A stretch of DNA of 64,000 nt, from contig NZ_JACVZV010000039.1 of NCBI RefSeq assembly GCF_014654725.1, forward strand, positions 54,822-118,821, written 5' to 3'. The notes beneath the pieces are model-generated. The model saw nothing but the letters and a program-made list of their open reading frames with translations, did not search any database and was not told where the DNA came from. A program made the translations under genes and the position numbers. Below are positions 36,911 to 47,840 of this stretch, piece by piece. Source of the stretch: Vulcanococcus sp. Clear-D1 (GTDB lineage: Bacteria; Cyanobacteriota; Cyanobacteriia; PCC-6307; Cyanobiaceae). How positions within the stretch are numbered: the stretch's first letter is position 1; each line of letters begins with the position of its first letter.

Positions 36911-38542
36911 TTACCCAGCCAGCGCTGGAGCTCTCAGCGGCGCCTGACGGATCAGACCGGACCCGGCGGGGGCATTCATCGCTTTCATGGCCCGTTCGTC
37001 CTTGGCCACAAGCACTTCCATGGTGGCCTTGTAGCTGTCGGTCATCAGGCGGGGATAGAGCCCGATCCCGATGATCGGCACCAGCAGGCAGCCAATGATG
37101 TAGATCTCGCGCGGCTCGGCATCCACCAGGTTTGTGTGGCCCACGAGCTCAGCTTTCTCCTTCCCGTAGAAGATTTCGCGCAGCATCGAGAGCAGGTAGA
37201 TCGGCGTGAGGATCACGCCAATGGCGGCCAGGCCGTCGATCGCCACTCGGAAGGGAAGGGTGTAGGCGTCGTCGGTGGCGAAGCCCACAAACACCATCAG
37301 TTCGCTCACGAAGCCGCTCATGCCCGGCAGCGCCAGAGACGCCAGGGAGCACACGGTCCAGAGGGCGAACATCTTGCGCATCTTCTGGCCCACGCCGCCC
37401 ATCTCATCGAGCTGCAGGGTGTGGGTGCGGTCGTAGGTGGCGCCCACCAGGAAGAACAGCGAGGCGCCGATCAGGCCGTGGCTGATCATTTGCAGCATGG
37501 CGCCGCTGGAGCCAAGAGCACTGAAGCTGCCGATGCCGATCAGCACAAAACCCATGTGGCTGATCGAGCTGTAGGCGATCTTGCGTTTGAGGTTGCGCTG
37601 GGCGAAGGAGGTGAGCGCCGCGTAAATGATGTTCACCACGCCGAGCACCACCAGCAGTGGGGCAAACACCGCGTGGCCATCGGGCAGGATCTGGCAGTTG
37701 AAGCGCAGCAGGGCGTAGCCGCCCATCTTCAGCAAGATCCCCGCCAGCAGCATGTGCACCGGCGCGGTGGCTTCACCGTGGGCATCCGGCAGCCAGGTGT
37801 GCAGCGGCACGATCGGCAGCTTCACCCCGAAAGCGATTAGCAGGCCGGCGTAGGCGAGCAGCTGGAACTTCACCGAGAAGCCCTTGGCCATCAGATCCGT
37901 GTAGTTGAAGCTGATGTCGCCGCCGTAGAAGGCCATCGCCAGGCCCGCAAGCAGGATGAACAGCGAGCTACCGGCCGTGTAGAGGATGAATTTGGTGGCG
38001 GCGTATTGCCGCTTCTTGCCGCCCCAGATCGCCAGCAGCAGATACACCGGGATCAGTTCCAGCTCCCAGGCAAGGAAGAACAGGAGCATGTCCTGCACAG
38101 CGAACACGGCGATCTGGCCGCCATCCATGGCTAACAGCAGGAAATAGAACAGCTTCGGTTTGAAGCTCACCGGCCAGGCGGCCAGCACCGCCAGTGCGGT
38201 GATGAAGGAGGTGAGCAAGATCAACGGCATCGAGATGCCGTCAGCCCCCACCGACCACTCCAGGCCGAGATCGGGCAGCCAGCTCACCTTCTCCACCAGC
38301 TGCAGATCAGGGTTGCTGGGGTCGTAGCCGTTGAGGTACCCGCCCACCGTGAGCAGGAAGGTGATCAGGGCGATGCCCAGGGCAAACCAGCGCACCTGTT
38401 TGCCATCGCCGTTGTCGGGCACAAACGGGATGCAGAGCGCCGCGCCGATCGGGAACAGGATCGACGCACTCAACCAGGGAAAAGCTGTGCTGCTGCCCTG
38501 GTCTGCAGCGGCAGCCAGGAGCGTGGCGACATCCAGATGCAC
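36911..38542 (-). CDS. ndhD: NAD(P)H-quinone oxidoreductase subunit 4 (NDH-1)
   Basis: Antiporter-like proton-pumping membrane subunit (NuoM homologue), 543 residues and 14 or so helices. Conserved features include [28 protein letters not shown] (pumping glutamate in helix 5), [60 protein letters not shown] and [12 protein letters not shown]. The type is NdhD1/D2 of respiratory and cyclic NDH-1, not the D3/D4 CO2-uptake type, judged by resemblance. ndhF lies upstream on the same strand; the 313-base gap between them holds two large hairpins. Confidence 0.95.
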   Translation of the reverse strand: MHLDVATLLAAAADQGSSTAFPWLSASILFPIGAALCIPFVPDNGDGKQVRWFALGIALITFLLTVGGYLNGYDPSNPDLQLVEKVSWLPDLGLEWSVGADGISMPLILLTSFITALAVLAAWPVSFKPKLFYFLLLAMDGGQIAVFAVQDMLLFFLAWELELIPVYLLLAIWGGKKRQYAATKFILYTAGSSLFILLAGLAMAFYGGDISFNYTDLMAKGFSVKFQLLAYAGLLIAFGVKLPIVPLHTWLPDAHGEATAPVHMLLAGILLKMGGYALLRFNCQILPDGHAVFAPLLVVLGVVNIIYAALTSFAQRNLKRKIAYSSISHMGFVLIGIGSFSALGSSGAMLQMISHGLIGASLFFLVGATYDRTHTLQLDEMGGVGQKMRKMFALWTVCSLASLALPGMSGFVSELMVFVGFATDDAYTLPFRVAIDGLAAIGVILTPIYLLSMLREIFYGKEKAELVGHTNLVDAEPREIYIIGCLLVPIIGIGLYPRLMTDSYKATMEVLVAKDERAMKAMNAPAGSGLIRQAPLRAPALAG

Positions 38543-38627
38543 AGACGGGGCAACAGCTCTGGGCGGAGTGTAGAAATCACTTCCGCTGCTGCATCGGTGG
38601 CGTGGCGGATGTCACACAGAGCGTTGT

Positions 38628-38696
38628 GGCCAGGGGTGTGTTCCCGGGGCGCTCACCGCTGGGGGCGGACAGCGCCCCGGGAACACACCCCTGGCC
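38628..38696 (-). repeat. Perfect 26-bp inverted repeat, 17-base loop (ndhF-ndhD gap)
   Basis: Left arm 38628-38653 (begins GGCCAGGGGTGTGTTC) and right arm 38671-38696 are exact reverse complements, with loop 38654-38670. RNA from either strand would form a very stable 26-bp stem. No U-run follows on either side, so it is not a standard intrinsic terminator. It lies 86 bases upstream of the ndhD start, downstream of the second hairpin as transcribed from ndhF. Confidence 0.95.
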
Positions 38697-38776
38697 CCCC
38701 GAGAGTGGGCGCAGGAGCTGGCGGCTGCACCCTTGCCGCGGCCGGCGTAGCTCTTGGTGTGCCTCCTCCCATGGGT

Positions 38777-38854
38777 GTCTGAGGCGTTGGCCTTCCGCTG
38801 GCATCCGCCGCGCGAAGCGCGAGCGGCAGCCAGCGGAAGGCCAACGCCTCAGAC
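38777..38854 (-). repeat. Perfect 26-bp inverted repeat with further internal pairing (after the ndhF stop)
   Basis: Arms 38777-38802 (GTCTGAGGCGTTGGCC at its start) and 38829-38854 are exact reverse complements. Inside the loop a further imperfect stem pairs 38805-38813 with 38817-38826, with one bulged A and a GAA tip, so the structure is nearly a continuous 35-bp hairpin. It starts one base beyond the ndhF stop codon. The arm sequence is not that of the first hairpin. Confidence 0.95.
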
Positions 38855-38855
38855 C

Positions 38856-40868
38856 TCACCCAAGGGCGCCGAACAGCACCACCAGTGCGATGACGCCGCC
38901 GAACACGATCAGCGCATAGAACTGGGCGCGGCCGGTTTCGAAGTATTTGAGGCCTTCGCCGCTGCCCAGGGTGACCAGGCCGGTGAGGTTCACCACGCCG
39001 TCGACCACCTTGGAATCCACTTCCAGCACGGAGCGGGCCAGCTTGCGGCTGCCCTGCACGAACAGCTTGTCGTTGATGGCATCGAGATACCACTTGTTGG
39101 CCAGGAAGGCGTTGATCGTGGGGAAGCGCGCCGCGACGGCGGTGCCCAGATCGATCTTGCGCAGGGCGTAGGCGAGCACGGCCACGCTGATGCCCACCAC
39201 CGAGATCGCCACGGAGGCGCCGGCTAGCGGTAGGAATTCACCCCAGCTGAAGTGCTCGGCCACCTTGGCGGCCTCATGGGGATCCAAGAGGTAGCCGAAG
39301 CGGCTGTTCCAGGGCACACCCAGCAGGCCCACCAGCACGGAAGGCACCGCCAGCACGGCCAGTGGCATGGCCATCTGCCAGCCGGATTCATGGGGATGCT
39401 CGGCATGGGCGTGGCCGTGGTCATCGCCGTGCTCATCAGAGCCCTTGCCGGCGGCGGCCATCAGCTGCGCCTGCATGGCCTTGTCGTTGCCGCGGAAGCT
39501 GCCCTCAAACGTGAGGAAGTAGAGCCGGAACATGTAGAAGGCGGTCATGCCGGCGGTGATGAAGCCGGCTGCCCAGAGAACCGGGAAGCTGCCGAAGGCC
39601 TGGCCGAGGATCTCATCTTTGCTCCAGAAGCCGGCCAGTGGCGGGATGCCGCTGATGGCCAGGCAGCCAATGAAGAAGGTGCTGCTGGTGATCGGCATGT
39701 GCTTGCGCAGGCCGCCCATCAGGCGCATGTCCTGGGCGAGCACCGCCTCATGGCCCACCACCTCTTCCATGGCGTGGATCACCGAGCCGGAGCCCAGGAA
39801 GAGCATTGCCTTGAAGAAGGCGTGGGTCACCAGGTGGAACATGCCGGCCACCGGGGCGCCGCAGCCCATCGCCAGCATCATGTAACCGAGCTGGCTCACG
39901 GTGCTGTAGGCCAGGCCCTTCTTCAGATCCATCTGGGTGAGGGCGATCGAGGCCCCCAGGAACAGCGTGATCGTGCCGATCACGGCAATCACCACCTGCA
40001 CCTCCGGGAAAGGCACATACACAGGTTGGAGCCGTGCCACCAGGAACACGCCGGCGGCCACCATGGTGGCGGCGTGGATCAGCGCCGAGATCGGCGTGGG
40101 GCCCTCCATGGCATCGGGCAGCCACACGTGCAGCGGGAACTGGGCCGATTTGGCCATCGGGCCCATGAACACCAGCAGGCAGAGCAGTACGGCGATGCCG
40201 TTCGACACGCTGCCGTTGGCGATTGCTGCCTGCAGGCCTGTGCCCACCTGCTCAAAGCCGAAGCTGCCCGTGGCCCAGAACAAGCCAAGAATGCCCAGCA
40301 GCAGGCCGAAGTCGCCCACGCGGTTCACCACAAAGGCCTTCTGGGCGGCATTGGCGGCGCCATCGCGGTCGTACCAGAAGCCCACCAGCAGGTAGGAGCA
40401 CATGCCCACCAGCTCCCAGAACACGTAGATCTGCAGGAGGTTGGGGCTGATCACCAGGCCCAGCATCGAGCTGCTGAACAGGGCCAGGTAGGTGAAAAAG
40501 CGCACATAGCCCTTGTCGTGGGCCATGTAGCCATCGGAATAGACCATCACCAGCACGGCGATGGTGGTGACCAGAGCCAGCATCACGGCCCCGAGGGCAT
40601 CCACCCGGAACCCCATCTCCAGGGTGAAGGCGCCGGCGCTGGCCCAGTTGAACAGCACTTCGGTGGGGCCTGCCCCCGCCAGTTGCTGGGCGAGCACCGC
40701 ATAGCTGAGCACTGCGGCAGCGCCCACACTGGTGATCAGCAGCACCGCCACCGGTTTTCGCAACCGGTTCACCGTGCGGTTGAAACTGATCAGGCTAAGG
40801 CCCACCACCGCTGCCCCGATCAAGGGCAAGACCGGAATGAGCCAGGCGAGTTCGGCAGGCGAGGGCAT
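38856..40868 (-). CDS. ndhF: NAD(P)H-quinone oxidoreductase subunit 5 (NDH-1)
   Basis: Largest antiporter-like subunit (NuoL homologue), 670 residues. Visible features: [112 protein letters not shown] and the C-terminal lateral helix. A His-rich loop, [20 protein letters not shown] (about 503-522), lies in a hydrophilic stretch and may bind metal. ATG at 40868 is preferred over an ATG/GTG five codons earlier because the conserved sequence starts there. ndhD follows after the hairpin-bearing gap. Confidence 0.96.
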   Translation of the reverse strand: MPSPAELAWLIPVLPLIGAAVVGLSLISFNRTVNRLRKPVAVLLITSVGAAAVLSYAVLAQQLAGAGPTEVLFNWASAGAFTLEMGFRVDALGAVMLALVTTIAVLVMVYSDGYMAHDKGYVRFFTYLALFSSSMLGLVISPNLLQIYVFWELVGMCSYLLVGFWYDRDGAANAAQKAFVVNRVGDFGLLLGILGLFWATGSFGFEQVGTGLQAAIANGSVSNGIAVLLCLLVFMGPMAKSAQFPLHVWLPDAMEGPTPISALIHAATMVAAGVFLVARLQPVYVPFPEVQVVIAVIGTITLFLGASIALTQMDLKKGLAYSTVSQLGYMMLAMGCGAPVAGMFHLVTHAFFKAMLFLGSGSVIHAMEEVVGHEAVLAQDMRLMGGLRKHMPITSSTFFIGCLAISGIPPLAGFWSKDEILGQAFGSFPVLWAAGFITAGMTAFYMFRLYFLTFEGSFRGNDKAMQAQLMAAAGKGSDEHGDDHGHAHAEHPHESGWQMAMPLAVLAVPSVLVGLLGVPWNSRFGYLLDPHEAAKVAEHFSWGEFLPLAGASVAISVVGISVAVLAYALRKIDLGTAVAARFPTINAFLANKWYLDAINDKLFVQGSRKLARSVLEVDSKVVDGVVNLTGLVTLGSGEGLKYFETGRAQFYALIVFGGVIALVVLFGALG

Positions 40869-40915
40869 CCGGTGCTGGTGCAATCAGGGCGAGTGTAGGC
40901 AGCGCAACGGGCGCT

Positions 40916-41656
40916 TTATCCCAGCCAGTGGGCCAGCCCGGTGCGGCTGAAGGCTGTGGCACCGCTACCAATGAAGCGATGAGCCCACCAGAACACGCCC
41001 ACCGCAATGGCGATGCCCAACTGGGCTGGACGCAGGAACTCGCCCAGCTGCAGCTGCTGCCGTCCATCGAGCACGGCTTTGAACGGAATCACCGAGGTGC
41101 TCGCCCGCAGGTCCTCGAAGGCCGTTCCGAAGCGATTGGCCAGGCGTCGATCGCCGTTCCAGATCGCAAACAGGTGATGGGCGATCAGGCCGGCGCAGGT
41201 GGCCACCATGAAGCTGCTGCCGATCCAGAGCAGGTGGGTGCAGCACCAGAGGATCTGGCCAATCGCCTGGGGATGGCGGCTGACGCGGATGATCCCGGTG
41301 GCATACATCCGCACCTGCGGTTTCAGCACCGCTGGAATCTCCAGCAGGTTGTAGGTAGCTGGATAGAGGAACAGGAAGCTGATGGCGGTGCCGATCCACA
41401 CCAGCGGAATGATCCAGGGCTGGTCCTGCAGGTTCCAGAGCCGGATGCCGTCATAGCGGTGGGCGAGGAAGTAGCCGATCACCACCACGGCAGAAGGGAT
41501 GCTCACCGCCGCAAACAGCAGGCGCCAGGCCCGTTCGCCGATGCGATCCACCCCCCAGTAGCGCAGGGAGGCTCCGCCGCTGTGGATCACGGCAAAGCCC
41601 AGCAGCAGCGCCAGCATCACCCAGCTGCTGTGGTGGAGATCGCTGGTGGGAGTCAC
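40916..41656 (-). CDS. NnrU family membrane protein (Z-ISO-like)
   Basis: A 246-residue integral membrane protein of the NnrU family, which includes the plant 15-cis-zeta-carotene isomerase Z-ISO. Several helices and the family motifs [27 protein letters not shown] and [25 protein letters not shown] are visible; His residues (in VIHSGG and RHPQ) are candidates for the heme ligands known in Z-ISO. GTG at 41656 is chosen; the frame extends 21 codons further. It lies 2.3 kb from crtP-crtB, a context that fits a carotene-isomerase role, but this is inference; NnrU also occurs with nitric-oxide genes. Confidence 0.8.
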   Translation of the reverse strand: MTPTSDLHHSSWVMLALLLGFAVIHSGGASLRYWGVDRIGERAWRLLFAAVSIPSAVVVIGYFLAHRYDGIRLWNLQDQPWIIPLVWIGTAISFLFLYPATYNLLEIPAVLKPQVRMYATGIIRVSRHPQAIGQILWCCTHLLWIGSSFMVATCAGLIAHHLFAIWNGDRRLANRFGTAFEDLRASTSVIPFKAVLDGRQQLQLGEFLRPAQLGIAIAVGVFWWAHRFIGSGATAFSRTGLAHWLG

Positions 41657-41758
41657 AGGCCGGGCGGCGCAAGGAGTGGGCTGATTCTCCCCAGTCGCCG
41701 GAGATCCCCGAGAGGGCACCTAGAGTTCTGCTTCCCGCAGCATCCCTGCGCCCCCTGC

Positions 41759-42754
41759 ATGGCTGATCTGCCCTTCACCCTTGATCAGCTGCGCATCCTG
41801 CGTGCGATCGCCAGCGAGGGCAGCTTCAAGAAGGCGGCCGACAGCCTCTATGTGACGCAGCCGGCGGTGAGCCTGCAGATCCAGAACCTGGAGAAGCAGC
41901 TCAATGTGTCGCTGTTCGATCGGGGCGGACGCAAGGCCCAGCTCACCGAAGCCGGCCACTTGCTGCTCAGCTACTGCGATCGGATCCTCAGCCAGTGCCA
42001 GGAGGCCTGCCGCGCCCTCGACGATCTCCACAACCTCAAGGGCGGCTCGCTGATCGTGGGCGCTAGCCAGACCACCGGCACCTATCTGATGCCGCGGATG
42101 ATTGGTCTGTTCCGCCAGAAATACCCGGAGGTGGCGGTGCAGCTCCAGGTGCACAGCACCCGGCGCACCGGCTGGAGCGTGGCCAATGGTCAGATCGATC
42201 TGGCCATCATTGGCGGCGAGCTCCCCAGTGAGCTCAATGAGCTGCTTCAGGTGGTGCCCTATGCCAGCGATGAGCTGGCTCTGGTGCTCCCTACCAAACA
42301 TCCTCTGGCTCGCTTGCCGGAGCTCAGCAAAGACGATCTCTACCGCCTGGGCTTCGTCTGCCTCGATGCCCAGTCGACCACCCGCAAGATGGTGGATCAG
42401 CTGCTGGCCCGCTCCGGCCTCGATGTGGCACGCCTGAAGATCGAGATGGAACTCAACTCGTTTGAGGCCATCAAGAACGCGGTGCAGAGCGGGTTGGGTG
42501 CGGCCTTCCTGCCGGTGGTGTCGATTGAGCGGGAACTGGCTGCTGGCAGCCTGCATCGCCCGGCCTTGGCGGATCTGTCGGTGCGGCGGCAGCTGAAGTT
42601 GATCAGCCATCCCTCGCGCTATTGCTCACGCGCCGCCGACGCCTTCCGCAAGGAAGTGCTGCCCGTGTTCGCCAGCCCCGATAGCCCCCTGCGCCGACCC
42701 TTGCTGCAGAACCAGCCTCCGAGCTCCGAGCCCGGAGGCGACGATCAGAACTGA
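41759..42754 (+). CDS. rbcR: LysR-type transcriptional regulator RbcR
   Basis: A 331-residue LysR regulator. The N-terminal winged helix ([43 protein letters not shown]) matches RbcR/Ycf30, the activator of RuBisCO genes in algae and cyanobacteria; the effector domain begins at [19 protein letters not shown] (about 96-114). Distinction from CcmR/NdhR or CmpR paralogues needs alignment. ATG at 41759; the upstream frame is open but antisense to the NnrU gene. It diverges from the NnrU gene and overlaps the convergent DUF3172 gene by 10 bases. Confidence 0.9.
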   Translation: MADLPFTLDQLRILRAIASEGSFKKAADSLYVTQPAVSLQIQNLEKQLNVSLFDRGGRKAQLTEAGHLLLSYCDRILSQCQEACRALDDLHNLKGGSLIVGASQTTGTYLMPRMIGLFRQKYPEVAVQLQVHSTRRTGWSVANGQIDLAIIGGELPSELNELLQVVPYASDELALVLPTKHPLARLPELSKDDLYRLGFVCLDAQSTTRKMVDQLLARSGLDVARLKIEMELNSFEAIKNAVQSGLGAAFLPVVSIERELAAGSLHRPALADLSVRRQLKLISHPSRYCSRAADAFRKEVLPVFASPDSPLRRPLLQNQPPSSEPGGDDQN

Positions 42755-43397
42755 TCGGCTTCCGGGGTGATGCCCACGGTGTCGTCAGCGACGCCCTTGG
42801 TGAGGAATTTGTTCTCGCTGGTGTCGGTCTGATAAACGCAGCGAACGATCGGTTTGTCTTTCACCGAACCGATGTAGGCAAAGGTGTTCATCCGCTGCTT
42901 GCACTGACGCATCTGTTCGGCGGTGACAGCGCCTTCCTTCTGGAGAACACTCCAGTTCTCTCGGCGAATCACGCAGCCCGGCTTCAGAGCGGGTTGCGTC
43001 ACGAAGCTGCTGCTGGGGTTCATCGTGGTGTACAGCTCGATGTCCATCACGAAGGCACTGGCGCCCCACTGGCGGCAGAACTCGGGATCCGGCACCGCCA
43101 TGTCGAGCTGCTGGGAGCTGGCGATGTTGCCCTGATCGCCCTGGGTGGTGCTGGAAATACCCGTGCCGATGCCGATCCCCACCACCAACACGCCGGCCAG
43201 GATCGCGCCGCTGGCCACGTTGAACTGAAAGCCGCCGCCACCTGGGCCACCGCCAGAACCGCCGCTGGATCCCCCGGCGGAGCCGCCCCCTCGCCGCGGC
43301 ATGTCGTAGGGGTCGCGCCCGCGGCTGGGCCGGCCGCGACGCTCCTCCGGATAGCCGTAACGGTCGTCGTCGTAGCCGCGGCTGCTGCGGGATCGGG

Positions 43398-43401
<4 letters not shown>
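42745..43401 (-). CDS. DUF3172 protein
   Basis: A 218-residue cyanobacterial protein with a disordered, Arg/Gly/Ser-rich N-terminus (about 1-58: [14 protein letters not shown] ... GGGPGGGG), a single hydrophobic helix ([22 protein letters not shown], about 62-83) and a C-terminal domain with three or four cysteines ([26 protein letters not shown]) typical of DUF3172. The arrangement suggests a membrane anchor with a basic, flexible cytosolic tail. Function is unknown. Its ATG overlaps the ndhM stop (ATGA), so it is coupled to ndhM. Confidence 0.88.
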
Positions 43402-45316
<1,915 letters not shown>

Positions 45317-45320
45317 GCTG

Positions 45321-46244
45321 GTGTCGTTGGCTGCTGCCCCGACGGAGATTCCTTCCTTAGAGGAGGCCTACGAGGCCTGCCGGCAGGAAACCGCCGAGTG
45401 GGCCAAAACCTTCTACCTCGGCACCCTGTTGATGCCCCCGGCCAAGCGCCGGGCGATCTGGGCCATTTATGTGTGGTGTCGCCGCACCGATGAGTTGATG
45501 GATAGCCCCGAGGCGATGACCCGCCCCGAGGCTGAACTGGCCGAGCGCCTCGATGTCTGGGAGCAGCGCACCCGCGATCTGTTTGAAGGCACCGTGCGCG
45601 ATGGCCTGGATCGGGTGATGGCTGACACGATCGAGCGTTACCCCCAGCCGATCGAGCCCTATCTCGACATGATCGAGGGCATGCGCATGGATCTCACCAC
45701 CCATCGCTATGCCACGTTTGAGCAGCTGAAGCTCTACTGCTACCGGGTGGCAGGCACGGTGGGGCTGATGACCCAGGAGGTGATGGGCATCGATCCGGCC
45801 TACACCTCCGCCCCCTGGAGCCATCCCCCTGACACCAGTGAAGCTGCGGTGGCGCTTGGCATTGCCAATCAACTCACCAACATCCTGCGCGATGTGGGTG
45901 AAGATCGTGGCCGCGGACGCATTTATCTGCCGCAGGAAGATCTCGAGCGTTTCGGTTACAGCGAAGACGAGCTGATGGCCGGCACTCTGAACGACAGTTG
46001 GCGCGAATTGATGCGCTTTCAGTTGAAGCGGGCGCGGGATTGGTTCGCTCGATCGGAGGCGGGTGTGCGCTGGCTGGCCCCGGATGCGCGCTGGCCGGTG
46101 TGGGCTTCACTTCGCCTGTATCGCGGCATTCTCGATGTGATTGAAGAGCTGGATTACGACGTCTTCAATCACCGCGCCTATGTGCCCACCTCCGGAAAGT
46201 TCCTCGATTTACCCCGCTCGTTTGTGATCGCTCAAGCGCGTTAA
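45321..46244 (+). CDS. crtB: Phytoene synthase
   Basis: Head-to-head condensation of two GGPP molecules to phytoene, the first carotenoid step. The 307-residue sequence has both aspartate-rich motifs: RRTDELMD (about 57-64) and LRDVGEDRGRGRIYLP (about 195-210), plus YCYRVAGTVGLM. The start is GTG at 45321, 4 bases after the crtP stop; conserved sequence begins at about residue 14. Its last bases overlap the convergent alpha/beta hydrolase stop. Confidence 0.97.
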   Translation: MSLAAAPTEIPSLEEAYEACRQETAEWAKTFYLGTLLMPPAKRRAIWAIYVWCRRTDELMDSPEAMTRPEAELAERLDVWEQRTRDLFEGTVRDGLDRVMADTIERYPQPIEPYLDMIEGMRMDLTTHRYATFEQLKLYCYRVAGTVGLMTQEVMGIDPAYTSAPWSHPPDTSEAAVALGIANQLTNILRDVGEDRGRGRIYLPQEDLERFGYSEDELMAGTLNDSWRELMRFQLKRARDWFARSEAGVRWLAPDARWPVWASLRLYRGILDVIEELDYDVFNHRAYVPTSGKFLDLPRSFVIAQAR

Positions 46245-47176
46245 CGCCAGCCCAGTTGGAGCCAATGCAACAGGATGGGATTCACCTGCTCGGGTGATTC
46301 GTCGTGGGGGCAGTGGCCGAGCCCTTCCAGCACGGTGAGCTCCTGAATGCAGGCATGGGCCTCCCTCCATCGCTGTGCTTCCTCCAGGGGTTCCCATGGA
46401 TCCTGAGCGCCCCAGAGCAGGCGCACGGGCACCCGCAGCTGTTCCAGCAACTGGGGAGCCAACCAGTCGTTGAACAGATTCACGAACCCGCGGAAGCTTT
46501 CGGTAGCGCCCGGCTGCCGGCTGGGGCGGAGCAATAGATCCACCAGCTCCTGATCCACGTTGTGGCCGCTGGGATAGGCCTGCTGCAGCACGCCGCGCAC
46601 GAAGGCAGGCCGCGCCAGCACCTGAAACAGGCTGTTGATCAACCAGCGCTGCCGCACCACCGCCATTACGAGCGGCCTCGTGAGGCGGGCCGGCCAGGGT
46701 TGAGTGTCCAGTCGCTTGAGATCGAGTTCACGCTGGGCACAGTCGATCAGGATTACCTGCTGCGGTTCTTGGTGAATCTCTTGCAGCAGCCGTGTGGCAT
46801 TCAGCGCCACCACACCACCGATCGAGTTGCCGATCAGTTGTAGGTCGATCTCATCGCCGATGCCGATCACCTCGAGGCAGAAATCGCGCACCTGCTCCGC
46901 CCAGAGATCGAAGCCATAGCGCACTCCTGTGGGAACCAGGGGTTCTCCCTCGAGGCAGGAGATCGGCTTGCTGCTGTTGCCAAAGCCGAGGAGATCGATG
47001 GCGTAAACCGTCGCCTCGCTGCTCAAAGGAGCCAGGTTGTGGCGCCAATGCCCTTTGGAGGCACCGAAGCCGTGGACACAAAGAACGGCTCTCCCGGAGG
47101 AAGAGCCGTTCGCTTGGGTTTTAACGCAGGTGTAGCTGATGGAGAAGCCGCGCCAACTCCAGCACTGCTCCTCCAT
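46241..47176 (-). CDS. Alpha/beta hydrolase (pheophytinase/chlorophyll dephytylase-like group)
   Basis: A 311-residue alpha/beta-hydrolase with a complete triad: oxyanion region VHGFGASKGHWRHN (about 34-47), nucleophile elbow LIGNSIGGVVALN (Ser in GNSIGG), Asp in LLWGAQDPWEP and His in LEGLGHCPHDES. The GNSxGG elbow and HGFGAS...HWR pattern resemble plant pheophytinase and chlorophyll dephytylase, hinting at tetrapyrrole ester hydrolysis; the exact substrate is unproven. ATG at 47176 is 9 bases after the rbp stop. An intragenic hairpin lies near the 5' end. Confidence 0.82.
   Translation of the reverse strand: MEEQCWSWRGFSISYTCVKTQANGSSSGRAVLCVHGFGASKGHWRHNLAPLSSEATVYAIDLLGFGNSSKPISCLEGEPLVPTGVRYGFDLWAEQVRDFCLEVIGIGDEIDLQLIGNSIGGVVALNATRLLQEIHQEPQQVILIDCAQRELDLKRLDTQPWPARLTRPLVMAVVRQRWLINSLFQVLARPAFVRGVLQQAYPSGHNVDQELVDLLLRPSRQPGATESFRGFVNLFNDWLAPQLLEQLRVPVRLLWGAQDPWEPLEEAQRWREAHACIQELTVLEGLGHCPHDESPEQVNPILLHWLQLGWR
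47082..47110. repeat. 10-bp inverted repeat inside the 5' end of the hydrolase gene
   Basis: Positions 47082-47091 (GAACGGCTCT) pair perfectly with 47101-47110 (AGAGCCGTTC) around a 9-base loop. It lies 66-94 bases inside the hydrolase coding sequence and 75-103 bases past the rbp stop. On the plus strand GTTTTAAC follows at 47117-47124; on the minus strand no long U-run follows. It could attenuate transcription running from rbp into the hydrolase. Confidence 0.7.
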
Positions 47177-47184
47177 GGTTCAGC

Positions 47185-47613
47185 TCAGACCGCTGCTTTC
47201 TGGTTGTCGAGCAGGTTCTTGAGCTTGGCCAGCTCACCAGCCCAGCGGGGATCAGGGGCGCCTTCCTCCACGGAATCGCGGTGCACCACCTTGTTGACAG
47301 CCTTGCGAGCCACGGCGGGGGTTCCAGGAGCGCCACCGGGGCGACGATCGTTGCCGCGGCGCTCGTCGCGACGCTCGGAGCGCTCGATCCGCAGGGCATT
47401 GCCTGCGAACTCACGGCCGTTCAGTTGCTCGATCACGGCATCGGCCACCTTCTCGTCGTCAACGTTGGCGAAGCCGAAGCCACGGCCGGCGCCGGTTTCG
47501 CGGTCTTGAACGGCCTTGAAGCGAATCCCTTCACCCACGCTGGCGAACAGAGCGTCGAGCTCCTTGGCATCAAAGCTCTGGGGCAGGTTGCCGACGTACA
47601 GACGAACGCTCAT
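47185..47613 (-). CDS. RNA-binding protein with one RRM (cyanobacterial Rbp)
   Basis: A 142-residue RNA-binding protein. The N-terminal RRM (1-80) has RNP2 as RLYVGNLP and RNP1 as RGFGFANV, typical of cyanobacterial Rbp proteins, several of which are induced by cold or help mRNA localise to thylakoids. It is followed by a basic linker (RSERRDERRGNDRRPGGAP) and a 50-residue helical tail (RWAGELAKLKNLLDNQ) that most short Rbp proteins lack. ATG at 47613 is preceded by a 30-base pyrimidine run (mRNA sense) in place of a Shine-Dalgarno site. Confidence 0.93.
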   Translation of the reverse strand: MSVRLYVGNLPQSFDAKELDALFASVGEGIRFKAVQDRETGAGRGFGFANVDDEKVADAVIEQLNGREFAGNALRIERSERRDERRGNDRRPGGAPGTPAVARKAVNKVVHRDSVEEGAPDPRWAGELAKLKNLLDNQKAAV

Positions 47614-47643
47614 GGGAAGGAAGGGAGAAGAGAGGAAGGAAAA
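47614..47643 (-). promoter_or_regulatory. 30-base pyrimidine run directly before the rbp start codon
   Basis: On the plus strand 47614-47643 consists only of purines (gggaaggaagggagaagaga at its start), so the rbp mRNA carries an unbroken 30-base pyrimidine tract abutting the AUG. There is no Shine-Dalgarno sequence in the normal window. Such a tract could bind a protein or keep the leader unstructured. Confidence 0.75.
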
Positions 47644-47699
47644 CGTGTTCTGGCCTGCGGGCTGACACCACGCGTTTGGAAAGTGCCCATCAATTCGTG

Positions 47700-47804
47700 C
47701 AGTGCTGGCAGTGCAACTGAAGGTGCGACTGACAGTGCAGCTGCTTGAAGTGACGTTTCAAGGCTGTTAACCGAACTGGCGTGATCTCAGCGTCCGAACT
47801 GGCG
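47700..47804. repeat. Short direct repeats upstream of rbp
   Basis: CAGTGC occurs at 47700-47705, 47709-47714 and 47733-47738, and the 11-mer CCGAACTGGCG occurs at 47771-47781 and 47794-47804 (23-base period). They lie 87-191 bases upstream of the rbp start, in the region shared with the 3' end of cca, and may be protein-binding repeats of the rbp promoter. Confidence 0.55.
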
Positions 47805-47840
47805 CGAATCAGGTCGTCTTAAACGCCTTTGCGTAGGAAG

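Larger units (their letters stand above)
38543..38855. other. ndhF-ndhD intergenic region with two large inverted repeats
   Basis: A 313-base stretch between ndhF and ndhD (both on the minus strand), unusually long for this packed region. It holds no convincing gene. Its main content is two separate perfect 26-base-arm inverted repeats, described below, plus a connecting GC-rich segment of about 80 bases. ndhD may have its own promoter in the part nearest 38543-38620, but I cannot identify one securely. Confidence 0.9.

Noticed and set aside
39252..40898. A 548-codon open frame on the + strand antisense to ndhF
   Set aside because: Its translation is extremely rich in His, Gln, Ala and Gly with no domain, the mirror of a GC-rich membrane-protein gene. 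The real gene is ndhF on the other strand.
40928..41758. In-frame N-terminal extension of rbcR
   Set aside because: It is antisense to the NnrU gene and His/Gln-rich; the LysR domain starts at ATG 41759.
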